Part shown: one piece after another, positions 1-11,013 of the stretch
Layout: every line of letters starts with the position of its first letter
How positions within the stretch are numbered: position 1 is the first letter of the stretch
Assembly: GCA_003427395.1 (NCBI GenBank)
Contig: BFEA01000333.1
Span: 1,179,715-1,205,581, forward strand
Source: Chara braunii
Lineage: Eukaryota; Streptophyta; Charophyceae; Charales; Characeae
Direction of reading: 5' to 3'
Length of the DNA: 25,867 nt
Position numbers and translations under genes: made by a program
The notes under the pieces: generated by a model
Database searches by the model: none
The model's input: the letters and a program-made list of their open reading frames with translations, nothing else
Told to the model about the DNA's origin: nothing

Positions 1-2016
1 CCTTGACCCAGCCTTTCGTGAATAGGTACGCAAACAATTGGAAGCTTGCTACCTAGACGGGAAACTGCCCGAAGGCTTGCACCACAGCGACCTGGACATA
101 GGCCCCGACCACTCGTATCTGTTCATGGATTCACAAATTAAAGCCATTCACGAAGAATGGCTTACCGAGCGAGACGTTGTCCTAATGTACGACAGCGAGG
201 ACGTTATCTATATTCCAATCAAGAAGCAATTCATTCGAGTGTACGAAGCTGCATGGATTAGGGCAGGTGTCATCCCAGACACACAAAAGGAAGGGTGTTT
301 TGTCCATGAGGGAAAAAACTTGGCAACATATATTTCCGGGTCTAAGGCGCATGCTGATTGGATGAAGGGGATTCGTTTCGATAGAATCGGTTTTGGGGAA
401 AGTTCGTACAGAGTAGATTTTTGTCCGTACCTCCCACCGAATGAAATGAACGATCTGAAGGAGACCATGAAATATAATTTTTTTTGGATCCGTTGCTTGA
501 ACGTGCCTGTGAATGCCATCTTTCATTTGAGTTTTCAAGTGGAGAAAACGATGGGAAAAATCCTGAAAGTTCACGATTATCAACCGGATAACACAGAACC
601 TTCAATCGCAAATATTCGTTTTGATTTGGAATCGCAGGCAAGGTTCTCCTATCACCCTTCCCTCACAATTGGTCTCTCTGAAGATGAATCTGTTACGGTG
701 GATGTGCTTTGTCCTAGCACCCCGTGGTGTTCACACAGCAGGTGGTGGTTCCATTCTGATGACGAATGCACGAACATGAGACGAGCTCAACCCCAGGCCC
801 AACAGCAGGATCCCAACGCCAATCTGTCGTTGCGAAGGCAACCCAGACAGAAACGTATACCCCCCCAGGTTCGATCAGGCAACCCTGGCAGCCGGGGGTC
901 AAAGGGGGGGAGCAGGGGACCACGTTCCCTCCTCCCCCCAATCTCTTCATACACCTCGACTTTCACCAATAAGTTGTACGATACCTTTTCGAATCTAGGC
1001 CAGGCCTGGTTGCCAAAAGGAACTTCTAGGGACCACTCCTTGCTAATTTTACAGGAGGAAATCCAGGCGCCCACCACACTTGTTGGGATGCGCCAGACAG
1101 ATGGGGCGGGTTCCTTTCAAGTTGAATTTGAAAAACGGTCAGAACCGAAGGGGAATATCGATTTAAATAAAAATCAAGACAACGAGGACTCAATGGAGAT
1201 CATTGAAGAAGAAGGGTGCGTGGATGTTCTAGCCCTCTCCGTGGTCGAAAAACCTGTAGTGTTGTCAGCAGGTGCGAGACCTCGCAAGTCCTCTAAGAAA
1301 GCGAGGAAGGATCCAACTCTTGCGGACCAACCGGCTATTCGTCGAAATTCATCCGACGATTCAGATGCCGACCGTGCAGAATATCAGGGGATTGAGGGAG
1401 CCTCGACATCCAAGACTCATTCGCTCACACTGGCAGTGGTTCCCCATGCCCCCACTTTGAGTAAGGGGGAGACGACAACTAAGCACGTAGTTTCAATCTT
1501 TTGTGTCCCCTCCGCCCAAGGTCCTCTAGCCTTGGTCCTTCGGAGACTTCGATGACTACGATAGCGAAACAACAAGTTTTAAGCAAATTCAGGAGTAGGC
1601 TAATTCGGGGGATCAGACTGACCAGGCACCTGATTTCAAATCATGGGAGGAGACTGGCCTTGTTTTACGCCTTTTTGGATGCCCGACCGCTAGGAAAAGA
1701 ACAATTGAAGGAACTTGGCACGACGTATCTTCCGGTTGCTTCCCTGACTGATCCAAAAAATCCGGTTTTAAGAGAGATTCAACTGGTGGATGGACTGACA
1801 AGCCGCTCGGTCGTAGCTTACTTGATGCAGTTTTCTAATAAGGGCATCATGTTTGTTGAGCAAACATTGAATTCCATTCTACGAGCTAGTTGGTCGACTC
1901 CCCAGCCCAAGACTGAGGAGAAAACCGTCACCAGACGCCGTAAATCTTCCCTGTTGCAAAGTACTACAGACCGGATCCAGCAAGCAACCAGACAGCTAGC
2001 TGCCAATCCGAAATAA
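1..2016 (+). pseudogene. E1 ORF1 (nucleic-acid-binding protein), 5'-partial, frameshifted
   Basis: ORF1 proteins of L1 elements bind the element RNA. The frame is open from the left edge apart from a TAG at 23-25. The first ATG in frame is at 125, and the true start is off-window. The layout resembles plant L1 ORF1: a globular N-terminal half (WIRCLNVPVNAIFHL region around 490-530), then a CCHC knuckle at 728-769, then a basic linker rich in Q, R, P and G. The knuckle reads C-x2-S-x4-H-x4-C, so the second Cys is Ser (AGC, one change from TGC). A frameshift near 1500-1555 moves the reading to frame 1, which runs to the TAA at 2014-2016. The DUF4283-like assignment of the N-terminal half is by layout only. 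Confidence 0.75.
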
Positions 2017-3060
2017 ACTCTCCTTTGCCACTTGGAACATCAGGGGTTTGGGAGAGTCTACACACAGAAATAAGCGGAACCGGTTATGAGGCTGGATGTT
2101 CAAGAATGAGGTCAAGATAATGTGTATCCAGGAAACGGAACTCAATGATGGGAAAATAAGAGAAATGCGTCAGTGGTGGTTAGACTTTCAGCTCTGGGCA
2201 CCTGCAATTGGTATTAAAGGCGGGACGACGATAATGTTTTGTCCGGATCTTTTAGTGGAAGTCATTGATTCCTTGACAGACGCTTCGGGACGATGGTGCA
2301 CGGTAAAGGTAAGGATAGAGTCTGAGACATGGGTGATTATGTCACTTTACCTTCCAGTAGATTTTAACGAAAGAGTACAATTTATTGCCAGCCTGCCAGA
2401 AATACTACCGAATTCTGAGAATCTCATCCTCGCTGCAGACTGGAACACTTTGTTGAACTCAGGTCTGAACTCCCCGTTGGTGGTCCCAATCTGGAAAGAC
2501 GCATTGTTGCTGCATGAGTTTATTTATACCTTTGGTTTAACAGATGCTTACCGAGTATTGAACCCAGAGCTTTACAACTTTTATTGGTTTTGTTCGGCGC
2601 ACGGTGCTGCCTCGGTCAGACGTCTGGACTTTGCTCTATTAAAGGGTACCCCGTTGACGTATGGCCTGGAGACCCGAGTAGGTGTTTCCCCTTTCCTGGA
2701 TCACTCCCCCATAATTTTTTTGTTACAGTTGGGGGGTGATCCTGACAGGGGTCCAGAATATTTCAGATTGAATGTCTCACACTTGAAGGACGAGGCCTTG
2801 ATCCAATGGCTGAATCGTATGATACAAAACTGAGAGAAAACCTCTACATTATGTCCCTCTTCCCAGTTGTGGTATGATGGACTTACGGCGGCACTGCAGG
2901 AAGCCTGCAGCACCTACTCGCGAATGAAAAGCATAAAAACACATAAACAGCTACGGGACTTAAGGGATACCACAAGCAGAACAAAACCTGGGGAGCAACA
3001 CAGTCTCAGACCTCTATTGGTACTTGAAAAGACAGGATGCCTTGGCATCTTTTGAGCTCC
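2000..3060 (+). pseudogene. E1 ORF2 part 1: APE-type endonuclease
   Basis: This domain nicks target DNA to prime reverse transcription. The endonuclease signature starts with TWNIRGLG at 2030, then CIQETEL near 2126, DWNTLLN near 2440, RRLD near 2620 and LDHSP near 2700. The Ser of the usual SDH motif is Leu. Alignment to E2 and E3 puts the ORF2 start codon at 2000, where E1 has CTG, 17 nt before the end of the ORF1 stop. TGA at 2087-2089 interrupts the domain where E3 has Arg, and a second TGA at 2831-2833 lies in the linker. The same frame continues beyond it (WYDGLTAALQEA at about 2867), and a frameshift at about 2990-3060 follows. Confidence 0.9.
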
Positions 3061-3110
3061 ACGAAACCAAATTAGAAGAATAATGTAGGGATTGGGTAAG
3101 AATCAAGGGT

Positions 3111-4732
3111 ATGATAAACCATGATCGCATGACTAAAGACACCTTCCAGGCCCTTATGAAGTTTCACACTGGACCCCTGATGAAGGAGTTGGAACATCCT
3201 TTCTCACTTGTTGCTCCGCCAGCGGAAAGTACGATCCAAATGTGTGAATATGTCGAGGAGTACTTTAGCGACATACTCCCTACTCGCCGCCCCTACGATT
3301 TGGTGGATACAGACCTACGGGATTTTTCATATTTCTGGAAATTCTCAGATAAAAAGATCCCGCTCCACACCTCACTCAACTTGGACCGTCCTCTCTCAGT
3401 GGAAGAACTTAAGGTAGCAGCACAGGCCATGGCCACATGCAAGGCCCCGGGACCAGATGGACTGCCTATTGAGTTCATCCTAGCCCTATGGGAAACCTTT
3501 GGCCCCATCCTCACAACCTTGTTCAACAATGTCTTCTTGGGTGAGGACCTCCCTCGGGGTATGGTTGAGGGAGTCATCTCCCTGCTTTACAAAAAAGGTT
3601 CGAAGAAGGACATAAGAAACTGGCGTCCTATCTCCTTGTTGAATGCAACTTACAAATTGTTAGCAAAAACTTTAGCCTTGAGAATCGTTGTGCATTTGCC
3701 ACAACTGATTGGCCAGGAACAAGGCGCCTTTGTCAAAGGGCGCTCCATACATGAGAATTTCATTACCACTATACAAGCGGTAGAGGTAATTGCGAAGGAG
3801 AATAAAGACGTGGATATCCTTCTCCTTGACATGGAGAAGGCATACAATAAATTTGGTTGGTCCTTCGTTCTTACCACACTAAAACATATGAATTTTGGAA
3901 GGAACATTTGCACATGGGTGCGGGGGATGTACTCCCAGGCCACAACCTCGGTAATGATCAACGACCATCACTCGGAGTCCTTTAAACTAACAAGGTCGTT
4001 GCGACAGGGCTGCCCGCTAGCCTCGCTGCTTTTTGTAATTCATCTTGAAATCCTTCTCAACAACCTTAGGTTCAATCCACTAATCTCTGGCTTAAAGATC
4101 AAACCAAGCGTAGAGTGGAAAGTAGGAGCGATCGCTGATGACCTAACCATCTGCGCAGAAAACTCACCACAAGTTCTTGAGCAAATCTCTCAGGTCCTCA
4201 ATTCTTATTGTTTTCTCTCTGAGGCTTCGTTTAATTGGTCCAAGTTAGTTTATCTATTACCTTCAGCTCATCATCTGTGCGCGGACTGGGGGATGAAAAG
4301 AGTACCAGGTGACTCATCGGAGCGCTTTCTGGAAGTTCAAGTGTCAACGTCCGACTGCGGGGACTTATAAGACCGGTTGTTGGAACAGAAAGTATTGTCT
4401 CGTATTGCCAGTTGGAATAGACCCTATTATCACTGCCTTTTTGGTCGAGCGCTGCTGATTTCAGCCTCAGCCTTTTTTGTCCTATGGTATGTTCTCATAA
4501 CCACATCAGAGCAAAAACAAGGAAACTCATATGGAAACCAGATGCGGACGAAGATCAAGGCTGCCTTAGTAAGGTGGACTGGGACTTCATTGCTACTCCA
4601 AGAAATGAGGGGGGGTTGGGATTATTAGACCCTAAACTGCAGAATATTGCATCTCTAGCAAAATGGCCAGTTAAGTCTGCTTTAGCTTCACGAGATAGGT
4701 TCAGGGTTCTGTTAGGGGCTCTTGAGGAATGA
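3111..4732 (+). pseudogene. E1 ORF2 part 2: reverse transcriptase
   Basis: This is the catalytic domain for target-primed cDNA synthesis and the best preserved part of E1, open for 419 codons (3111-4370). Motifs in order are APGPDGLPIEF, LLYKKGSKKDIRNWRPISLL, EQGAFVKGRSI, motif A LLLDMEKAYNKF (first Asp kept, the usual later Asp is Asn), motif B LRQGCPLASLLF, motif C GAIADDLT (catalytic ADD intact), and NWSK. A TAA at 4368-4370 and shifts at about 4377 and 4484 break the thumb and connection region, which ends with the family motif GGLGLLDP near 4615. A stop follows at 4730-4732. The first visible methionine at 3111 is not the true start. Confidence 0.93.
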
Positions 4733-4739
4733 GTGAAAT

Positions 4740-6099
4740 TTGTCCAACCACGCAGACGTCTGGTCCTGTTTTCTCTGCGAGTCCTTTGCTAACAGACGAC
4801 CAAAGTCTGAATTTTGGGGATCAATATTACTGGCTTGGAAACACATCAGACCGCCGTACTATTTAGAACCCCAGACACTTACGGAAATCCTGAACGAGCG
4901 TCTTTTTGATAACCCTCATATCGTGGACACGAATGGTCTGCCGAGCCTCCAATGAGTGATCCTTGGATATATACCAGCTTCCTTCTTGCAGCAAACCATT
5001 CTGATCAAGCACAGACTTCCAGTGTTGCGGAATGGCCTCGATTAGAGATTGCAATTTCTCATGAGCCCCCCGTAGATAGGGGTACCTCCTTCTTAACTCT
5101 GCACCAGTCATCCAACCCACAGTGTCTGATTTCCTAATGTCCCACACTATGAAAATACCCCTCTCCATCGCAGTTCCACTGAGATTTGATAATGAGGGCG
5201 TCTTCTCCTCATTACCAGAGCTCCTTCAGTGCGTGGTAGATGAAAACACGAACCGTAATAATGTGTCTCGCCCGAGACTGTATATTGCAGGGCGGTCAGC
5301 GTCGGAGGTTAAGTTACACCCTCTCCGCCGGAGCTAGACGGTAAAAACTGCTCAGACCACTGTCAATCTGCAGCTACAGCAATACACTCCAAAGTGGGGA
5401 GTTCGAATACTCAGACAAAACCGGAATGTAAACCTTTGGATGCAGTCAGGAAAGCCAGGTTTGACCTGGCGCTGAAGAGTTATACTGAAGAACACGAGGC
5501 GTTATGGAAGCTAACGTAGAAGCTTCCCTCAGCGTTAGGCCAGCATCCTATGGACTCAATCGTTATTAGTGATTCCCTCTGCAACATTCTTAGATGGCAG
5601 GGGCATGGATGTCTCACTCACCCGTGCTCGGTGTAAGTGGGCATGGGAAACCACCCACCACCTGTGGCTGGACTGTCCTTTCTCTAAATGTATCTGGAGT
5701 TGGTGGCGGAAGCATTGGAAGAACCTTAATCTTTCCAATATGGAATGGACAAATGACTACATCTTTGATGGTATTCCAGAAAGGTCGGTTGCGGCAGACG
5801 CGGCGGTCATTTATCTGGCTTAAGTGTTCAGGGCAGTTCTGCTCCTGCTAATATGGGAAGAAAGAAACAGCCACGTCTTTCGTCAGGAATGGATTTCGGA
5901 CACAGTTCTGAAGACCCAGGTCAAGTCCCACCTTAGGCAGTGCATATGGGCGGATTGGCACAAAAAGGCAAAGTCAGACTCCTCTAAGGCAGGAACGGCT
6001 TGGTTCTGGAAAACATGGGGCTACAAAGGAAGGCTGGTGTCACCGGATGCGAAGGGCAACCCGTTGGTTACTACTTGGTTAACATTGGGGCCGCTGTAG
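4740..6099 (+). pseudogene. E1 ORF2 part 3: C-terminal region with zf-RVT-like finger
   Basis: Homology to E2 and E3 runs along the + strand from 4740 (VWSCFLC, matching VWKCCLI in E3) to about 4951. It then jumps to the minus strand for about 260 bp (see inversion), and resumes on + near 5220. The C-terminal finger lies at about 5623-5676 and reads R-x2-C-x8-H-x4-C. The first Cys is Arg (CGT for TGT), and E2 has Cys at that place. The end of the protein (WFWKTWG ... WLTLGPL) matches the end of E3 ORF2, so the TAG at 6097-6099 is the natural stop. Frameshifts or stops occur at about 5510, 5570 and 5820. Confidence 0.85.
4953..5215 (-). other. Inverted segment inside E1 ORF2
   Basis: The minus-strand frame through this segment (MERGIFIVWD ... 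LRRRYPYLRG ... HWKSVLD ... GSWYIS) matches, in order, the + strand of E3 at about 19260-19470 (VEKGVIQVKH ... LKQRLPRLRQ ... TWKSALK ... GFWLES). The flanking E1 sequence matches E3 on the + strand on both sides. The breakpoints share a short imperfect inverted repeat: GAGCCTCCAATGAG near 4944-4957, and the reverse complement of 5208-5221. Confidence 0.8.
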
Positions 6100-6526
6100 G
6101 CCCAATATGGTTTTTTTGTTCAACACGTGCAGGTTGCACTAGGTTAGTTTTCCTCAGATAGGCCAAACAGAGCAGCTTCTTTAGTAGCTGGCCCTGGTGT
6201 CCCTCTTTTGGCCGCCTGGTTAGCTTTGGTTTTAACTTTGAAATTGTTAGAATGGGCTACTGGGCCCAGGATCAGCGGGTCCAGTTCCCCCCCTGCTTAA
6301 TTTTTGACTTGTGCTTCATGGTCTATTATGGAAAGTTGGGCTTTGAATGGGACGCTGGACCCGGTTTCCAGCAGGCTTTCATGGATTGGTTGGTTAGTGT
6401 TGACTGATGCCCTCGAGCTGAGCTCGTAAGCGAAATTGGCCAAGGCTGCGAGGATAACTCCGGGTTGAATTGTGAGGTCCCTGGCCTCGTTCCATTGTTC
6501 TTTTGCAATATACCATACAACTTTTC
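6100..6526 (+). other. E1 3' UTR
   Basis: This is non-coding sequence between the ORF2 stop and the tail. It has no gene. The last 170 nt are conserved with E2 and E3 and hold two stem-loops. AATATA at 6507-6512 sits where E2 and E3 have AATAAA, about 15-20 nt before the A tract. Confidence 0.8.
6354..6488 (+). promoter_or_regulatory. Conserved 3' stem-loop pair, E1 copy
   Basis: Stem 1 is GCTGGA (6354-6359), loop CCCGGTT, TCCAGC (6367-6372). Stem 2 is GAGGTC (6474-6479), loop CCT, GGCCTC (6483-6488), with one T-G wobble. The stems are 101 nt apart, and the A tail starts 38 nt after stem 2. Homologous pairs occur in E2 and E3. The likely role, by analogy with other LINEs, is recognition of the RNA 3' end by the element's reverse transcriptase. 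This role is inferred. Confidence 0.7.
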
Positions 6527-6551
6527 AAAAAAAAAAAAAAAAAAAAAAAAA
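6527..6551 (+). repeat. Poly(A) tail of E1 (25 A), insertion site of E2
   Basis: An uninterrupted run of A follows CTTTTC and ends the conserved 3' UTR. The next base starts coding-like sequence of E2, so this tract was the landing site of E2. Confidence 0.9.
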
Positions 6552-7135
6552 CACAGATGATTCATCTCCAAAGAAGCAAGGAAAACAGACCAAGGAAGCA
6601 GAAGGAGGGGAGGAGGGTAAAGGAAAAGAAGGGAAAGGGGGGAAGGAAAAGGAGGAGGAGCAAAGGGAGAACGAAAAGGCAACGGAAAAGGGGGAGGTAA
6701 ACGAGAAAATGAGGGAGAAGGGAAAGGAGAGGGATTAGAAGAAAGAGGATGGAGTGAAAGATGGGAAGGAGAAGAAAAGTGGAAAAAAAAAGGAAAAGGA
6801 AAAGGGAGAGAAAAAGGGGAAGGAGAGGGAAAGAGAGAGAAATCAGGGGAAAGAGCAAGGACCAGTGAAAGGCAAAGAAAGAGGGACAGACAAAGATAAA
6901 ACAGGGGGGAAGGAAGGGAAGAGGAAAAAAGGTAAAGGAAAGACAAGAAAAGAGAAGATGCAAGGATCGGAGTTTAGGCTGAAGGAGAAGGGAAAAGAGG
7001 TGGGAAAAGATAAGGAGGAGGGCGTGAAAGGAAGCGTGGAGAAAGAGGGAGAAAAGGAGAAGGTCGAGAAAATGGAAAGGGTCGCGGAAATGGAAAACGC
7101 GGAAGTGGTAGGAGATACAAAGACAAAAAAAGACT
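6552..7135 (+). repeat. Polypurine tract, about 580 bp, in E2 ORF1
   Basis: The + strand is nearly all A and G, made of variable GGAAAAG, GAGAAAG and AAGGAGA words without a fixed period. It encodes the K/E/G/R-rich arm on +. The minus strand shows open frames of 206 and 133 codons that are Ser/Pro/Leu/Phe-rich shadows of this composition. Confidence 0.85.
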
Positions 7136-8439
7136 TAAATCCCTTCAGAGAACCAGAAAAGGAAAAGATACGGGAGGAGAAAGGTGAAGTGACACCACCC
7201 TTAGACCTACAGCCTCAAGGAAAAGGGCCCGTCCAAACAGACGAAGTTGCTTCAAACTCACCCCGCCCGTTCACTTTCGCAAGTAATTCGACAAAAAAAA
7301 TGGGTAGGAAAGCACAAAAAAAGGAAATGGCTCAGAACAAGAGAATAGCCCACGTTGGATTCCAAGAGAAGAAGAGTTCAACAAAGGGTGGAGGGAGCGG
7401 GGAGGAGAATACCCTGCCACAAGGAATTTCCTCGGATTATTCAAAAGCGGATAATGACCGGAAGGAGACAAACTTTTACCTCTCAGGGTCGGACAGGGAC
7501 CTGGGTCAAGAAGAAATAAAAGAGTTAATTGATCCATCGTCAGAGACTTATGACTTTGCGGTCGCATGTCTTTTCGAAGAAGGGCGAATCCACTTTGACC
7601 CACAGAAGGACTCGGAGAACATGGTAATGTGTACGTCGAGAAAAAAAACTCGCTCAAACGACGATATTCCGATCCCTACAGTCCAGAAACAGTACCTGGG
7701 AGAACCTTCGGGTACAACCCTAATAGATAAAGCTTCCTCAAGAAAGAGGGGCAACAAAGCCAGGTCAGCAAAAAAGTCGTTGTCCTTACCACACCCGATG
7801 GTTACTCTAGGCAAGGCGGACAGAGCCAAGGGCAAAATCTTGGAATTTTTCATGTCCCTCATTTGTTCAAATTCGGTGCAAGGAACAATGTTTCTAACGA
7901 AGCAGGGCAATGACGAATTACTGTACATCCGTGCTATCGAAGTACATTCAGTTCCGTCAGAAGATGCAGTTGTGCAAATGGTGAATGAGCAGATCCTCCA
8001 CAACAAGGGCTCATGCATGGCCCTACCCGAACCTAAAATGGGTAGGCATGTAGCTGTAGTACCGGGAGGAAAAAAAATCCTGCTCCACATCAGATTCATG
8101 GCTATACAGGCTATTTCTGCCTCCTTCGCAGATTGGTGTGCGATACGAGGATATTGGTGGCCTCTTCAAGACTTGGCTCAACAAAAGAGGGACACACTGT
8201 CAACAATCCGTTTACCCACAGACCTTTCTGCAGCTGAAATAGGGGATTGGATAACCCGGATTGATGCATTATCCTTACTGTCCTCTGACGCCTTTCATGG
8301 TCAGGTTTCAACCAGGGGATTACCCCTGGGACAACCAGATAATGAACAAGAGTTGAAGGACGGGCAATTCATCCCACACAAAGCTACCCATATCCAATCT
8401 TCGGGGGGCAGAGACCAGGGTAATGGTAGTGCCCAATAG
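6552..8439 (+). pseudogene. E2 ORF1, Lys/Glu-rich N-terminus, one internal stop
   Basis: Frame 1 is open from the E1 tail to the TAG at 8437-8439 except for TAG at 6736-6738. The first ATG after that stop is at 6754, giving 561 codons. The first 190 residues are almost wholly K, E, G and R, and a normally composed region follows (from about 7140). The last 75 residues (LSAAEIGDWITRIDA ...) match the ORF1 remnant of E3. The likely role is RNA binding, with the charged N-terminus as a disordered arm. No zinc knuckle is visible, and in E1 the knuckle precedes the basic linker, which suggests the 5' part is missing. Confidence 0.75.
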
Positions 8440-9475
8440 GGTCCGCCTCCTAACTTGGAATGTAAAGGGACTATGTGACACATCAGACAAACAAAAGTGT
8501 TCCAGAATTTTGACCAAGTTTCACTCAAATAATTGGATTACAGGAAACGAAACTGGACACAGACAAAATTCAGGAAATTCAAAATTGGTGGTCCGGGCCC
8601 CAGATTTGGGCCCCGACCGACGGTACTAAGGGGGGTGTAGCCCTTCTGATTCACAAAGACCTGGACTGCGTTATCGTGGATCAGTACGCAGACCCAGATG
8701 GACGGTGGGCGTGGATTAAGTTAAACATCAATTCGGATGAATGGGCGGTCATGACCGTCTATGTCCCAGCAACGTACACCGAGAGAATAACCTTTCTTGC
8801 GGACCTACCAAAACATATTCCGGAAGTGGAAAACTTGGCAATGCTGGGGGATTGGAACACCACCCTGAACCCAGACCTGGATTCTTCAAACCCAACACCA
8901 ATTCATACAGACAACACTCTTTTACTGTCGCTGTTAGACTCACAATCAGTAATTGATGCATATAGGGTAATGAATCCAGATGATGATGGCTATACTTGGT
9001 ATGGCCCATGACTATGTAGATTTTAAGGCCTCCTCCATCTCTGACCACCACCCGATATTTGTACACGTGGCAGCAAGGGATCTGGTTCAGAAGTCCCGCC
9101 CCCCATTCCGGTTAAACGTAACTAATCTAGAGGATAAGGGGATAACAGATTGGGTGATTGCACAAATGAAAGACTGGCCCAAGGCAAGAAACCTTTTCCA
9201 AACTGAAGATCAATGGGCCGAAGTGGGCCTTGGGATTGTACGGGAAGCATTGATAGTATTTTCATGCATGAAAGCAGCGAATAAACAGTAAAAAGAGATG
9301 CAATGCCAGAAAGAGGTGGTACTGGTGGAATCTCAGATGGGTCAAGATCCATTCTCTGATTACTACTGGTCGGAAAAAATGAGAAAAGCATTGGGAAAAC
9401 TAGAAGCAATCGAGATACAGAAACAGACAGACTGGCTAGATTGGTTGAGACTACGGGCATTGTAGGCTACGACTG
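8423..9475 (+). pseudogene. E2 ORF2 part 1: endonuclease with internal deletion
   Basis: The start is the ATG at 8423, which overlaps the ORF1 stop by 17 nt in the +1 frame, as in E1 and E3. LTWNVKGL follows at once. A frameshift near 8525 moves to the frame carrying GLQETKLD, WWSGPQIWAP, GGVALLIHKDL and GDWNTTLNPDL (about 8850). At about 9008 some 77 nt are missing compared with E3, removing the stretch with the RRLD motif and shifting frame to SISDHHPIF (about 9040). The linker (WAEVGLGIVREAL at about 9213) runs on to 9475 with a TAA at 9289-9291. The enzyme cannot be active. Confidence 0.9.
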
Positions 9476-9587
9476 AATGACAAAATTAACCTTTCGCTCC
9501 TTAATCCTACAACAAACCAAACCTCCAATCAGAGAATCAATCCATCCCTTTTAGCTCCAGGCGACGACAGCCACATACACCACCTCA

Positions 9588-11013
9588 ATGTGTGCATACG
9601 CTCTCAAATATTTTCGAGATATAGTAACAACAAGAAGACCGTTCGATAACTTCTACTCAGATTTATCTGAGGATTCATCGTTTTGGAACAGAACCCAATC
9701 CTGCATAGACTCCATGGCTAGAAAAAGCCTAGATACTCCTTTTACAGAGCAAGAGTTATATGCAGCAGCCAAGCAAATGGCGAAGGGCAAATGCCCTGGG
9801 ATCGACGATGTACCGGTGGAGCTGTTCCTAAGCTGTTGGGACGGGTTTGAGTTTTTTCTCTGCCAAATCTATAACAAAGCACTGGAAACAGGATCCCTCC
9901 CCCCTAATCTCGTGAAGGGAGTCATCACACTCCTGTACAAGAAAGGAGACAAGAAGGAAGTAAAGAACTACCGACCAATTTCACTTCTAAACGTGGCCTA
10001 TAAAATTTTGGCAAAAACCTTAGCGACTAGGTTAGCTAAAGAATTACCAAGGTTGGTGGGATGGGAGCAAGGGGCGTTCGTCAAGGGAAGATCCATCTTT
10101 GATAACATCCTCATGACGATACAAGCCCTGTAAATAATTAGCTAAGAGAAAAAGGAAGTAGCAATTTTAATGCTCGACGTGGAAAAAGTATATGATAAAG
10201 TGAGGTGGGCGTTTGTATCCACCACACTCGAATGGGATTTGGGAAAGATTTTATGAATTGGACCCTCGCAATGTACGCCCATGCTACCTCTAGGGTTATG
10301 GTGAACGGCCAAATCTCTGACGCTTTCCCCCTAACCCGTTCGCTGAGACAGGGGTGCCCTTTTGGCCCCCTTGCTCTTCGTCCTCCAGTTAGAAGTTCTT
10401 CTAGATAATATTAGATTAACACTAACATTAAGGGCTGTACTTGAATCCTACCTTGCACTGGAAGGGAGAAGCGCTCGCTGAGGATCTAACAGTGGCAGTG
10501 GACAACTTAATTCCCTCACTGATGGAGTTAAGAAAAGTGATTGACGAATACTGCACTTTGTCTGAAGCCTCGATTAACTGGTCAAAGTCTATGTACTTTC
10601 TTCTTCCACAGTTCACTTTAAAAGTAGACTGGGGATTGAGGGTGGTCCCAACAGGTAATTTAAAACGCTTTTTGGGGGTTCAAATCTCATATTTGGATTC
10701 TTCTAAGGTTCAAGATAAATTAATGTCTGACAAAGTGATAACTAGGATCCAGGGATGGGTTAAAAACTATAAATTGTCAATCTTTGGAAGGGTCCTAGTT
10801 CTGTCGATGGAGGCCTTCTCTATTCTTTGGTTTCCCTTGTCTATCTGCCTAATGAGCAAAGACGCAGGTACATCGATCAACCGAGCAGCGGCTGGATACT
10901 TGTGGAAGCCGTCTGCAGAAGATTACCAAAACTTTATTACGAAGGTGTCTTGGGAAGTCATTAGCCTCCCCCGTGATGTGGGGGGTTGGGCATCTTGGAC
11001 CCGAAAACTCTGA
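9588..11013 (+). pseudogene. E2 ORF2 part 2: reverse transcriptase, active-site change
   Basis: Motifs are KCPGIDDVPVELF, LLYKKGDKKEVKNYRPISLL, EQGAFVKGRSI, then a TAA at 10131-10133. Motif A MLDVEKVYDKV follows at about 10170, motif B LRQGCPF at about 10343 with an inserted base after it, and motif C reads EALAEDLTVAV (about 10470-10500), with Glu-Asp where E1 and E3 have Asp-Asp. The thumb continues (RFLGVQIS, IQGWVKNYKLSIFGR, YLWKPSAED) and ends at GGWAS near 11000, equivalent to GGLGLLDP in E1 and E3, with a frame slip. Confidence 0.92.

Larger units (their letters stand above)
1..6551 (+). mobile_element. Non-LTR retrotransposon E1, L1 type, 5' end outside window
   Basis: The order seen is ORF1, ORF2 (endonuclease, reverse transcriptase, C-terminal zinc finger), 3' UTR and a 25-A tail at 6527-6551. 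There is no RNase H domain, LTR, integrase or protease, which fits the L1 clade. The 5' end lies beyond the left edge, so its left target duplication cannot be seen. Reading frames are broken by stops and frameshifts throughout, and about 260 bp inside the ORF2 C-terminus is inverted. E1 is the most diverged of the three copies by eye, and as the host of the E2 insertion it should be the oldest. Confidence 0.93.

Noticed and set aside
38-40. TTG as start of E1 ORF1, and GTG at 21584 as start of the long right-hand ORF
   Set aside because: Non-ATG starts are not expected here. The first frame is open to the window edge apart from TAG at 23-25, and the second has ATGs at 21596 and 22017.
182-641. 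Minus-strand ORFs opposite E1 ORF1
   Set aside because: Shadows of the + strand frame, which carries the ORF1 layout and knuckle.
6449-6480. B-box-like GGGTTGAATTG in the 3' UTR, suggesting a tRNA-derived SINE
   Set aside because: E2 and E3 do not keep the B-box bases, no A box lies upstream at the right distance, and the stretch is part of the LINE tail.
6326-6963. Minus-strand ORFs of 206 and 133 codons, Ser/Pro/Leu/Phe-rich
   Set aside because: They are the complement of the polypurine tract, which lacks stops on that strand by composition. The + strand frame is tied to ORF1.
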